Source of the DNA: Lachnospiraceae bacterium
GTDB taxonomy: Bacteria; Bacillota; Clostridia; Lachnospirales; Lachnospiraceae
Length of the DNA stretch: 64,000 nucleotides
Direction: 5' to 3'
NCBI GenBank assembly: GCA_016283575.1
Contig: JAEEND010000022.1
Coordinates: forward strand, 124,001 to 188,000
In this document: piece after piece, positions 44,668 through 51,590 of the stretch
Position numbering within the stretch: the first letter of the stretch is position 1
How the letters are laid out: each line of letters opens with the position of its first letter
Made by a program: the position numbers and the translations under genes
The notes under the pieces: model-generated
What the model was told of the DNA's origin: nothing
Seen by the model: the letters and a program-made list of their open reading frames with translations, nothing else
The model's database searches: none

Positions 44668-45756
44668 ATGGAATTAAATGTAAAAATCCCTTGTGATAAA
44701 GATAATTACAATGTTTATTTTGAAAGTGATTTTAAACGCTTAAAAGAATTATTATCAAGTATTAATGCATCTAAAGTGATGCTCATAACGGATACCAATG
44801 TTTCCATGCATTGGGAAAAGAAGGTTTTATTAAATATACCTGAATCCATGAAAGCTTTTACCTTTAAATTCGAAGCAGGCGAAGCATCAAAGAATCTTGA
44901 TACGGTTAACTTGATTTATGAAGCCTTAACTGAAAATAAGTTTAACAGGACAGATTTGATAATCGCATTAGGCGGCGGTGTTGTAGGTGATACTGCAGCC
45001 TATGTTGCACATACCTTTAAAAGAGGCCTTCCCTTTATAGCTCTTCCCACAAGCTTATTATCAATGGTTGATTCATCTGTGGGCGGAAAGTCGGGCGTTG
45101 ATTATAAAGGCATCAAAAACATGGTGGGAGCCTTTTCATTTCCTGAATTTGTTTATATAAATACAGAATTCTTATCAACGTTACCTGAAAGAGAATTCTA
45201 TAACGGTTTTGCTGAAATCATGAAGCATGGTCTTATTAAAGATGAAGAATACTATTTATGGCTAATCGATAATATGTATGAAATATGCGAAAAAGACCCT
45301 GATACTTTACTTAAGATGATCTCTCATTCCGTTTTAATAAAGAAATCGGTAGTAGAAAACGATCCTTATGAAAGAGGAGAGAGGGCCTTACTTAATTTCG
45401 GACATACAATCGGCCATGCCATCGAAGCGTATTTTAAAGGTGAATATATTCACGGAGAAGCTGTTGCACTAGGCTGTGTTGCTGCCTCCTATATCTCATG
45501 GAAAAGAAACATGCTTGAAATGGAAGATTATTACGAGATTCGCGACATGTTTGTTCCCTTTAATCTTCCGATCACAATAAAGACGGATGACCTGAACGAG
45601 ATCATCGAGCTTATGAAATTTGATAAAAAGAACACCGGCAATGAGATCAACATGGTCCTTCTTAATAAGATCGGTGAAGCTGTTTTGGTAAATAACATTG
45701 GCAGGGATGAAATACTTAAGGCATTGGAAGAACTTAATTTTAAGGATGAAGTTTAA
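44668..45756 (+). CDS. aroB: 3-dehydroquinate synthase
   Basis: 362 residues, second enzyme of the shikimate pathway (DAHP to 3-dehydroquinate, NAD and metal dependent). Seen: ALGGGVVGDTAAYVAHTFKRG, LPTSLLSMVDSSVGGKSGVD, and the metal ligands in AEIMKHGLIKD and NFGHTIGHAIE, with HGEAVALG. ATG 44668 is preceded by CGGAGA; the earlier in-frame start lies in the terminator hairpin. No other aro gene is present, so the gene is detached from a shikimate operon. Its stop overlaps lspA. Confidence 0.95.
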   Translation: MELNVKIPCDKDNYNVYFESDFKRLKELLSSINASKVMLITDTNVSMHWEKKVLLNIPESMKAFTFKFEAGEASKNLDTVNLIYEALTENKFNRTDLIIALGGGVVGDTAAYVAHTFKRGLPFIALPTSLLSMVDSSVGGKSGVDYKGIKNMVGAFSFPEFVYINTEFLSTLPEREFYNGFAEIMKHGLIKDEEYYLWLIDNMYEICEKDPDTLLKMISHSVLIKKSVVENDPYERGERALLNFGHTIGHAIEAYFKGEYIHGEAVALGCVAASYISWKRNMLEMEDYYEIRDMFVPFNLPITIKTDDLNEIIELMKFDKKNTGNEINMVLLNKIGEAVLVNNIGRDEILKALEELNFKDEV

Positions 45757-46289
45757 TGGAAAACAAAGCTTCTAAATTTAAAATTTATATATTGGATGTT
45801 CTGTTTCTTGCTTTTCTTTTTTCGATTGACAGAACCATAAAGCATTTTATTGTTGATAAATTAAAAGATCATCCTGATTTTTCGGTTATCCCCGGAATTC
45901 TTGATTTACATTATCTTGAGAATACCGGCGCCGCTTTCGGTATACTGAAAAATCAGAGGGCATTCTTTTTAATGGTAACCATTATCATGCTTATTGCCAT
46001 TATATTTTTAATATGGAGTTTTCCTCCTAAGAAAAAATATATTGCAGCGCATTTATTTTTAATCTTTATTTCCTCAGGAGCGATTGGTAATATGACCGAC
46101 AGGATCCTGAACGGTTTCGTAGTTGACTATATTTATTTAAGCTTTATAAACTTTCCCGTATTTAATGTTGCTGACATTTATGTCACAATCGGCACTATAG
46201 GCATAGCCATTCTTTTAATCTTCTTTTACAAAGAGGATGATTTAAACTTCTTACGATTTAAAGAAAAGAAAATCAGGGAATTACATTAA
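45756..46289 (+). CDS. lspA: Lipoprotein signal peptidase (signal peptidase II)
   Basis: 177 residues, four transmembrane helices. Conserved blocks: LENTGAAFGIL, GAIGNMTDRILNGFVVDYI (first catalytic Asp region) and FNVADIYVTIG (second catalytic Asp). It cleaves prolipoproteins at the lipid-modified Cys. One-base overlaps join it to aroB upstream and to the rluD-type gene downstream. Confidence 0.94.
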   Translation: MENKASKFKIYILDVLFLAFLFSIDRTIKHFIVDKLKDHPDFSVIPGILDLHYLENTGAAFGILKNQRAFFLMVTIIMLIAIIFLIWSFPPKKKYIAAHLFLIFISSGAIGNMTDRILNGFVVDYIYLSFINFPVFNVADIYVTIGTIGIAILLIFFYKEDDLNFLRFKEKKIRELH

Positions 46290-47203
46290 TGGAAGAACAT
46301 GTTTTTATTGTATTACCTGAAGAAGAAGGAGAGAGATGCGATAAATATTTAAGTAATCTGTTTCCGGATTTATCCAGGTCATTTATTCAAAAACAAATAG
46401 AAGATGGGAATCTCATCATCAATGACAGTCCCAAAAAGGCAAATTATAAGATAAAAGCCGATGACAGGATAGTATTAACAATTCCCAGCTTAAAGGATCC
46501 CGAAATAGTTCCTGAAAATATTCCCATTGATATAGTATATGAAGATGATGATGTTGCCATCGTAAATAAACCTCAGGGAATGGTGGTTCATCCTTCCTGC
46601 GGTCATTATTCAGGCACCCTGGTAAATGCTTTATTATTTCATTTAAACGGACGTTTAAGCGGCATAAACGGGGTGTTAAGACCCGGTATTGTGCATAGAA
46701 TTGATAAAGATACATCCGGTCTTCTGATAATATGTAAGAATGATAAAGCCCATAATCATATAGCGGAACAGCTAAAGGATCATACCTGTAATCGCATTTA
46801 TCATGCAATATGCCACGGTATAATAAAGGAAGATAATTTAACAGTAGATGCGCCTCTTGGACGTGATAAAAATGACAGAAAAAAGATGAGTATCGTCCCT
46901 GACGGCAAGAGAGCAGTAACTCATATAAAAGTATTGGAGCGATTTAAAGATTATACATATATTGAATGTAAGCTTGAAACAGGACGTACTCATCAGATAA
47001 GAGTTCATTTAAAGAGTATAAATCATCCCTTAATGGGCGATCCCGTATATTTTAACGGAAAAGAAAGCTTTAAATGCGCAGGACAGATATTACATGCGAA
47101 AACCATAGGCTTTATAAGTCCAACAACGGGTGAAAAGCTGCTTTTTGATTCAGAATTACCGGATTACTTTGAAGATATACTGAAAAAATTGCGAAATAAC
47201 TGA
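46289..47203 (+). CDS. rluD: RluA-family pseudouridine synthase (RluD-like)
   Basis: 304 residues. An N-terminal S4 RNA-binding domain (about 14-75) precedes the catalytic domain, with the Asp-containing HRIDKDTSGLLIICKN at about 137-152, and LETGRTHQIRVHLKSINHPLMGDPVY further on. The lspA-rluD order is common in Firmicutes. The exact uridine targets cannot be read from the sequence. Confidence 0.93.
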   Translation: MEEHVFIVLPEEEGERCDKYLSNLFPDLSRSFIQKQIEDGNLIINDSPKKANYKIKADDRIVLTIPSLKDPEIVPENIPIDIVYEDDDVAIVNKPQGMVVHPSCGHYSGTLVNALLFHLNGRLSGINGVLRPGIVHRIDKDTSGLLIICKNDKAHNHIAEQLKDHTCNRIYHAICHGIIKEDNLTVDAPLGRDKNDRKKMSIVPDGKRAVTHIKVLERFKDYTYIECKLETGRTHQIRVHLKSINHPLMGDPVYFNGKESFKCAGQILHAKTIGFISPTTGEKLLFDSELPDYFEDILKKLRNN

Positions 47204-47229
47204 TAAAAAAAATCGAGAAATTAATGTCA

Positions 47230-47254
47230 GTTTACATAATATTATTATGTAAAC
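47230..47254. other. 25-bp near-perfect palindrome, dif-like or operator
   Basis: Eleven-base arms GTTTACATAAT and ATTATGTAAAC flank the centre ATT. Read on the minus strand it ends in ATATTATGTAAACT (47242-47229), which equals the 3' half (XerD side) of the Bacillus subtilis dif site as I remember it; the other half fits poorly and the centre is 5 rather than 6 bases if both arms are taken as 11-mers. It lies 24 bases upstream of an extended -10, so it could instead be an operator for the next gene. Confidence 0.45.
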
Positions 47255-47278
47255 ATACTTTAATTATCTGACAATTTA

Positions 47279-47287
47279 TGTTATAAT
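47279..47287 (+). promoter_or_regulatory. Extended -10 promoter of the cytidylate-kinase-like gene
   Basis: TGT-TATAAT at 47279-47287; only a weak -35 (TTTAAT at 47259-47264). The leader is about 45 bases with AGGGAG before the ATG. The palindrome at 47230-47254 ends just upstream of the weak -35. Confidence 0.6.
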
Positions 47288-47339
47288 CTTAATATAAAAT
47301 TTAGATATAAATTATAAGTAAGTGAAGGGAGTATCGCTT

Positions 47340-47972
47340 ATGAATACAATTATAACTATCGGCAGACAGTATGGATCTGCAGGACATGAAATCGGAGAGA
47401 AGGTCGCAAACTATTTTAAAATTCCCTTTTGTGACAAATCAATTTTAACAAGAGCTGCCAAAGAAAGCGGTTTTTGCGAAGAAATGATCCAGAATCATGA
47501 TGAAAGACCCACAAGCTCTTTCCTTTATAACCTGGTAATGGATACATATTCCTTTGGTTACAATTCCTCATCATTTGTTGATATGCCCATAAGTCATAAG
47601 GTATTTTTAGCGCAATTTGATGCCATTAAGAAAATGGCCAATGAAGGTCCCTGTGTATTTGTAGGTAGATGCGCTGATTATGCTTTAAACGATTACAAAA
47701 ATGTAATTAATCTTTTCATTTATGCTGATGATGATTTTAAAATAAAGAACATATTAAAAAAAGAACCTTCCATTACAACAGAAGCAAAAGCGAGAGAGAC
47801 CTATCTAAAAAAAGATAAACAGCGTGCATCATACTATAATTATTATTCATCAAAAAAGTGGGGGCATGCAGAATCCTATGATTTATGCATAAATTCCGGA
47901 AAACTCGGTGTTGATCGTACCGTGGATTTGATCGTGCAATATGTTGAAGATTTTGAAAAAGCCACAAAATAG
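47340..47972 (+). CDS. Cytidylate kinase-like family protein
   Basis: 210 residues. The N-terminal TIITIGRQYGSAGHEIGEKVA is the P-loop region of the cytidylate-kinase-like family (Pfam 13189 type); VFVGRCADYAL and the LID-like KKDKQRASYYNYYSSKKWG follow. The ordinary Cmk is distinct and not in the window, so the substrate is uncertain. ATG 47340 has AGGGAG 8 bases upstream; the frame's earlier start at 47322 does not. It has its own promoter and terminator. Confidence 0.8.
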   Translation: MNTIITIGRQYGSAGHEIGEKVANYFKIPFCDKSILTRAAKESGFCEEMIQNHDERPTSSFLYNLVMDTYSFGYNSSSFVDMPISHKVFLAQFDAIKKMANEGPCVFVGRCADYALNDYKNVINLFIYADDDFKIKNILKKEPSITTEAKARETYLKKDKQRASYYNYYSSKKWGHAESYDLCINSGKLGVDRTVDLIVQYVEDFEKATK

Positions 47973-48049
47973 ATTGGCACCCGACTCATAATATGATGGA
48001 ACCGATAATTTAATTTATCTTAGATTTGTAAAAAAATAGCTATTATTTT

Positions 48050-48092
48050 AAAAGCACCCCAAATGTAAAACTTGCATTCGAGGTGCTTTTTT
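48050..48092 (+). terminator. Rho-independent terminator after the cytidylate-kinase-like gene
   Basis: AAAAGCACC pairs with GGTGCTTTT and the inner AATG with CATT, giving a long hairpin that ends in TTTTTTC. It lies 78 bases after the stop. Confidence 0.8.
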
Positions 48093-48097
48093 CTTAC

Positions 48098-48126
48098 TTG
48101 CAAAGACAGAATAGACGTGGTATTAT
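48098..48126 (+). promoter_or_regulatory. Sigma-A promoter of the tyrosine recombinase gene
   Basis: TTGCAA (48098-48103), 17-base spacer, TATTAT (48121-48126), with a TG two bases before the -10. It begins directly behind the terminator and gives a leader of about 80 bases that contains nested inverted repeats. Confidence 0.65.
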
Positions 48127-48137
48127 GAATATATATC

Positions 48138-48186
48138 TATGCGTTAAATCTCAATTTAACGAATAAATAGCACGAATTTACGCATA
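48138..48186. repeat. Nested inverted repeats in the recombinase leader
   Basis: Outer arms TATGCGT (48138-48144) and ACGCATA (48180-48186). An inner hairpin CGTTAAAT (48142-48149), CTCA loop, ATTTAACG (48154-48161). AATTTAACG (48153-48161) is echoed as AATTTACG (48175-48182). All lie between the promoter and the ATG, where a recombinase-binding or autoregulatory site would be expected. Confidence 0.5.
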
Positions 48187-48213
48187 TCTATTTGATCCGG
48201 AGGTAAATTAATC

Positions 48214-49275
48214 ATGGGCCGTGATTCTGAATATAATAAAGAAAAAGATAAAAAATATAGATTAAAACTTGAAGCCATGAAGAAAAAGCTTCCCACTTAT
48301 ACCTATGAGTTTTTAGATTCCAAAGCTCAAAGGAATCCAAATACAGCCGTTTCATATACATATGATCTGCTTGATTTCTTCGAATACTTAAAAGAGTTTT
48401 GTCCCGGGGCTAAATCATATGAAATATCATCTGTTCCTGCAGATATATTAAATTCTTTAACTTTCCAGGACATTAATGAGTACCAGAAATATCTAAGCGC
48501 TAAAGATGTAACGATCATCGGAAAATACGACCGTCAGAATGAAATATCCGGAATCGCAAGGAAAATGTCCGCATTGCGTTCTTTTTATAAATATCAGGTT
48601 GAGCATCAATTTCTTGATAACGATCCAACTGTTGGCGCCAATAAGCAAAACCGCAAGGATGACGACCATGTGATCATTCGATTAACGCCATCCGAAGTCG
48701 ATACCTTCCTGAATGTAATAAAAAACTGCGAAGTCGGGTCTCTCAGGCAGCAAAAAATACTTCAAAATACAAGATATCGAGATTTGGCGATACTTACTCT
48801 CCTGCTTAGAACAGGTATTCGAGTTTCAGAATGTGTCGGATTGGACGTTGACGATCTTAATTTCAATGAAAACTCAATGGTTGTTGTAAGAAAAGGCCGT
48901 AAAGAGCATATTCTTTATTTTGATGAGGTAACAAAAGAAGCTCTATGTGATTATCTTGAGCTTGAACGCCCCCATTATATTGATTCCGACAAGGAAAAAG
49001 CTCTTTTTATGTCCATTCAGAAGCGCCGAATTGCCATTAGAAGCGTTCAGCAAATGGTAAATAAGTATGCCCATGTGGCTGTTGCCAATAAGAAAATATC
49101 TCCTCATAAAATGCGTTCCACATATGGTACCGCATTATATAATAAAACAGGTGATATAAGGCTTGTAGCCGATGTTTTAGGTCATTCTGACATAAATACC
49201 ACAGCAAAGCATTACGCAGCATCCGAGGATGCTCACAGACGTGCTGCGGCAAAAGTTGATCCTTATTCGGAATAA
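48214..49275 (+). CDS. Tyrosine recombinase (XerC/XerD-like)
   Basis: 353 residues. An N-terminal SAM-like core-binding domain (about 25-145) is followed by the catalytic domain with the full set of residues: Arg in RTGIRVSE (about 207), Lys in RKGRKEH, His-x-x-Arg in HKMRSTYG, His in LGHSD and the nucleophile Tyr in AKHYAASED (about 335). It is longer than classical XerC/D (about 300) because of a longer N-terminus and an insert between the domains. No integrase-type neighbours (excisionase, att repeats, phage genes) are present, so a housekeeping Xer role is favoured over a mobile one, but this is inference. Confidence 0.85.
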   Translation: MGRDSEYNKEKDKKYRLKLEAMKKKLPTYTYEFLDSKAQRNPNTAVSYTYDLLDFFEYLKEFCPGAKSYEISSVPADILNSLTFQDINEYQKYLSAKDVTIIGKYDRQNEISGIARKMSALRSFYKYQVEHQFLDNDPTVGANKQNRKDDDHVIIRLTPSEVDTFLNVIKNCEVGSLRQQKILQNTRYRDLAILTLLLRTGIRVSECVGLDVDDLNFNENSMVVVRKGRKEHILYFDEVTKEALCDYLELERPHYIDSDKEKALFMSIQKRRIAIRSVQQMVNKYAHVAVANKKISPHKMRSTYGTALYNKTGDIRLVADVLGHSDINTTAKHYAASEDAHRRAAAKVDPYSE

Positions 49276-49278
49276 ATT

Positions 49279-49314
49279 AAAAGCTTCCATAGTTTGATTA
49301 CTACGGAAGCTTTT
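49279..49314. terminator. Bidirectional terminator between recombinase and AI-2E transporter genes
   Basis: AAAAGCTTCCATAGT (49279-49293) pairs with ACTACGGAAGCTTTT (49300-49314), one mismatch, with A/T runs on both sides. It separates the convergent recombinase (plus) and transporter (minus) genes and can serve both. Confidence 0.8.
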
Positions 49315-49325
49315 TAATTTAATGA

Positions 49326-50738
49326 TCAATCATCATTTTTATTACGGGATTTTAATCTGTCTTTGATGAATTTTGATATAAATACATATGCTTTCTTAAT
49401 CCCGTTAAATATGGCAACAAATAACTTTTTAATAAAAAGTGCCGGCTTTGTGGGTTTCTTTTCTTCTTTTACCAGATTATGATTCATGGTACCGTCTTCA
49501 CTTACGGATGCCAGTTCAAAATATTCATCCTGACCGGTAGGTAAGTCTTTTGCTTTTAGCTTCTTATCGGAAATCTTATTAATACCCGCAAGAATGACTG
49601 CAGTTAAAGGTACACCGATGATCATACCGATAACACCCCAGAATCCGCCGAAAACGGTAATCGAAACGATGATCCAGAATGAAGTGATACCCGTTGACTG
49701 TGAAAGGATCATGGGGCCTATGAAATTACCGTCAACCTGCTGCAAAACCAATATGAAAATCACGAAATACAGAGCCATCTTAGGATTAACAAGTAAAATA
49801 ATAAGTGTGCTTGGAACAGCTCCCAGGTAAGGACCAAAGAAAGGAATTACATTGGTAACGCCGATGATCACACTGATAAGCAATGCGTAAGGGATTCCGA
49901 TTATAAGGCATCCAAAATAACAGATAATACCGATGATAAGTGAATCAAATATTTTACCGGAAAGGAATCCGATAAAGGTTTTGTGGGTAAATCTTACGGA
50001 TTCAACAAAGGCATTGGCGGTATTCTTAGATAAAAAAGCATATATTAATTTAACTGAACCGCCTGCAAATCTTTCTTTTGATACAAGGACATATATTGAA
50101 ATTATAATTCCGATAATAACATTCCATAAAAATTTAAATATCTTAAGTAAGCTCGCGGAAAATGATGAAATAAATGTATTAATATTGGGAAGCAATAATT
50201 TCTGTACCGAAGGCATTACAACATCATTTAAGAAGTTGTCAGCTTCGCTTGAATAATCATATACAAGATCCGAAAGCATTTTCGCAAATTCGGGATTGTC
50301 TTCCAGGGTTTTATTTACAAATTCAACGAGGTTGTTGGTATAAATCGTGTAATGATTGATAAGACTCTGAACGCTTGAATATAATTCAGGTATAACATTG
50401 GCAAAAAAAGCATATGCCATATAAATTATCACTGTGAATGTGATCAATAATGATACCAATCTGGATATTTTCTCTTTGTTTTTTAACTTATCATTCTTAT
50501 TAAGATAATTGATTACAGGCATTACTGCTTTCTTTTCAACAAAATTAAGCAACGGAGTAATCAAATATGCAATTACCATACCATATGTAATGGGTGCAAG
50601 AACTTTATTTAATGCCGCAAGCCCATCCATAAGGGTTGACAGTTTAAAAAACAGAAAATATACAGCCATTATGGATACGGCTGTAAGAAAAAGTGTTAAT
50701 CCGATCTGGAAATATTTGTTTTCAAGCTTAATCTTCAT
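49326..50738 (-). CDS. AI-2E family (TqsA/YtvI-like) membrane transporter
   Basis: 470 residues with about eight transmembrane helices in the pattern of the AI-2E/UPF0118 family. Family-typical segments include GLVPIxxxxxP-like VIGVTNVIPFFGPYLGAVPS and IGPMILSQSTGITSFWIIVSITVFGGFWGVIGMIIGVPL in the C-terminal half (key Gly and Pro residues). A basic cytoplasmic tail of about 80 residues follows. Members export quorum signals or exchange Na+/H+; the substrate here is unknown. AAGGGG precedes the ATG on the minus strand. Confidence 0.82.
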   Translation of the reverse strand: MKIKLENKYFQIGLTLFLTAVSIMAVYFLFFKLSTLMDGLAALNKVLAPITYGMVIAYLITPLLNFVEKKAVMPVINYLNKNDKLKNKEKISRLVSLLITFTVIIYMAYAFFANVIPELYSSVQSLINHYTIYTNNLVEFVNKTLEDNPEFAKMLSDLVYDYSSEADNFLNDVVMPSVQKLLLPNINTFISSFSASLLKIFKFLWNVIIGIIISIYVLVSKERFAGGSVKLIYAFLSKNTANAFVESVRFTHKTFIGFLSGKIFDSLIIGIICYFGCLIIGIPYALLISVIIGVTNVIPFFGPYLGAVPSTLIILLVNPKMALYFVIFILVLQQVDGNFIGPMILSQSTGITSFWIIVSITVFGGFWGVIGMIIGVPLTAVILAGINKISDKKLKAKDLPTGQDEYFELASVSEDGTMNHNLVKEEKKPTKPALFIKKLFVAIFNGIKKAYVFISKFIKDRLKSRNKNDD

Positions 50739-50770
50739 ATGATTACCCCTTATAAAGGTTTCTTAATAAA

Positions 50771-50776
50771 ATTATA
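50771..50776 (-). promoter_or_regulatory. Extended -10 of the AI-2E transporter gene
   Basis: On the minus strand TGC-TATAAT, the TATAAT complement lying at 50771-50776, 33 bases from the ATG. No convincing -35. Confidence 0.5.
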
Positions 50777-50830
50777 GCACACAGGCAATAAGAATTATTA
50801 CAAATTTAGAATACTTTTATTTATTTATTA

Positions 50831-50839
50831 TGCTATACT
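50831..50839 (+). promoter_or_regulatory. Extended -10 of the PP-loop gene
   Basis: TGC-TATACT at 50831-50839. The start codon at 50864 lies only about 18 bases beyond the likely transcription start, and no Shine-Dalgarno is visible in that short leader. Confidence 0.5.
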
Positions 50840-50863
50840 TAATCTAAAGAAAATAACAAAAAT

Positions 50864-51586
50864 ATGCAGGAAAACAGACTTTTAAGCCTGATAAGACAGG
50901 CAATAGATAAATATGAAATGATCGATGAGGGCGATAAAATTGCCGTAGGGATTTCAGGCGGTAAGGATTCACTCACTCTTCTTTACGGACTTTCAAAGCT
51001 TAAGAACTTTTATCCAAAGTCCTTTGAATTATATGCTTTTACAGTTGATCTGGGCTTTGAAAATGTGGATTTTTGTAAAATCAAAGCTTTTTGCGATGAT
51101 TTAGGTGTTGAATATCAAATAATAAAGACTGACATCGCTTCCATAGTATTTGATATAAGAAAAGAACAAAATCCCTGTTCTTTATGCGCAAAAATGCGTA
51201 AAGGAGCATTAAATGCCCGATTAAAGGAGCTTGAAATAAATAAGATCGCCTATGCCCATCATAAGGATGATGTTGTTGATACTCTTCTGCTTTCTTTGAT
51301 CTATGAAGGAAGATTCAATACCATTAATCCCGTTACATATTTAGACAGGGATAAGATAACTGTCCTCAGGCCTTTAATCTATGTAAAAGAAAGCGAAGTC
51401 AAGGGCTTTGTAAATAAATATGAGATTCCTGTTTTAAAGAGCCCCTGTCCCGTTGATAAAAAAACAAAACGAGAATACGTTAAGAAAGTTTTAAGTGAAA
51501 TAAATAAATGTGCCCCCGGAGTAAGCAATCGCATATTTACAGCAATTGAAACTGTTAATTTTTTTGCCGGCAAAGACAAAAGGTGA
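50864..51586 (+). CDS. PP-loop ATPase of the TtcA/tRNA-thiolation type
   Basis: 240 residues. The PP-loop SGGKDSLTLLYGL is at about 30-42. CSLC (about 106-109) and a later Cys in SPCPVDKKT (about 190-198) match the cysteine pattern of the TtcA-like branch, which makes 2-thiocytidine 32 in tRNA. Short Firmicute members are not all proven TtcA, so the tRNA target is inferred. It stands divergent to the AI-2E transporter and is followed 4 bases later by the hybrid kinase. Confidence 0.8.
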   Translation: MQENRLLSLIRQAIDKYEMIDEGDKIAVGISGGKDSLTLLYGLSKLKNFYPKSFELYAFTVDLGFENVDFCKIKAFCDDLGVEYQIIKTDIASIVFDIRKEQNPCSLCAKMRKGALNARLKELEINKIAYAHHKDDVVDTLLLSLIYEGRFNTINPVTYLDRDKITVLRPLIYVKESEVKGFVNKYEIPVLKSPCPVDKKTKREYVKKVLSEINKCAPGVSNRIFTAIETVNFFAGKDKR

Positions 51587-51590
51587 GCCA

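Noticed and set aside
46419-46808. Minus-strand open frame of 129 residues inside the pseudouridine synthase
   Set aside because: Shadow, Cys/His/Tyr-rich nonsense composition.
48214-49275. Recombinase as integrase of a mobile element
   Set aside because: No att-like direct repeats, excisionase, phage or transfer genes nearby; neighbours are housekeeping.
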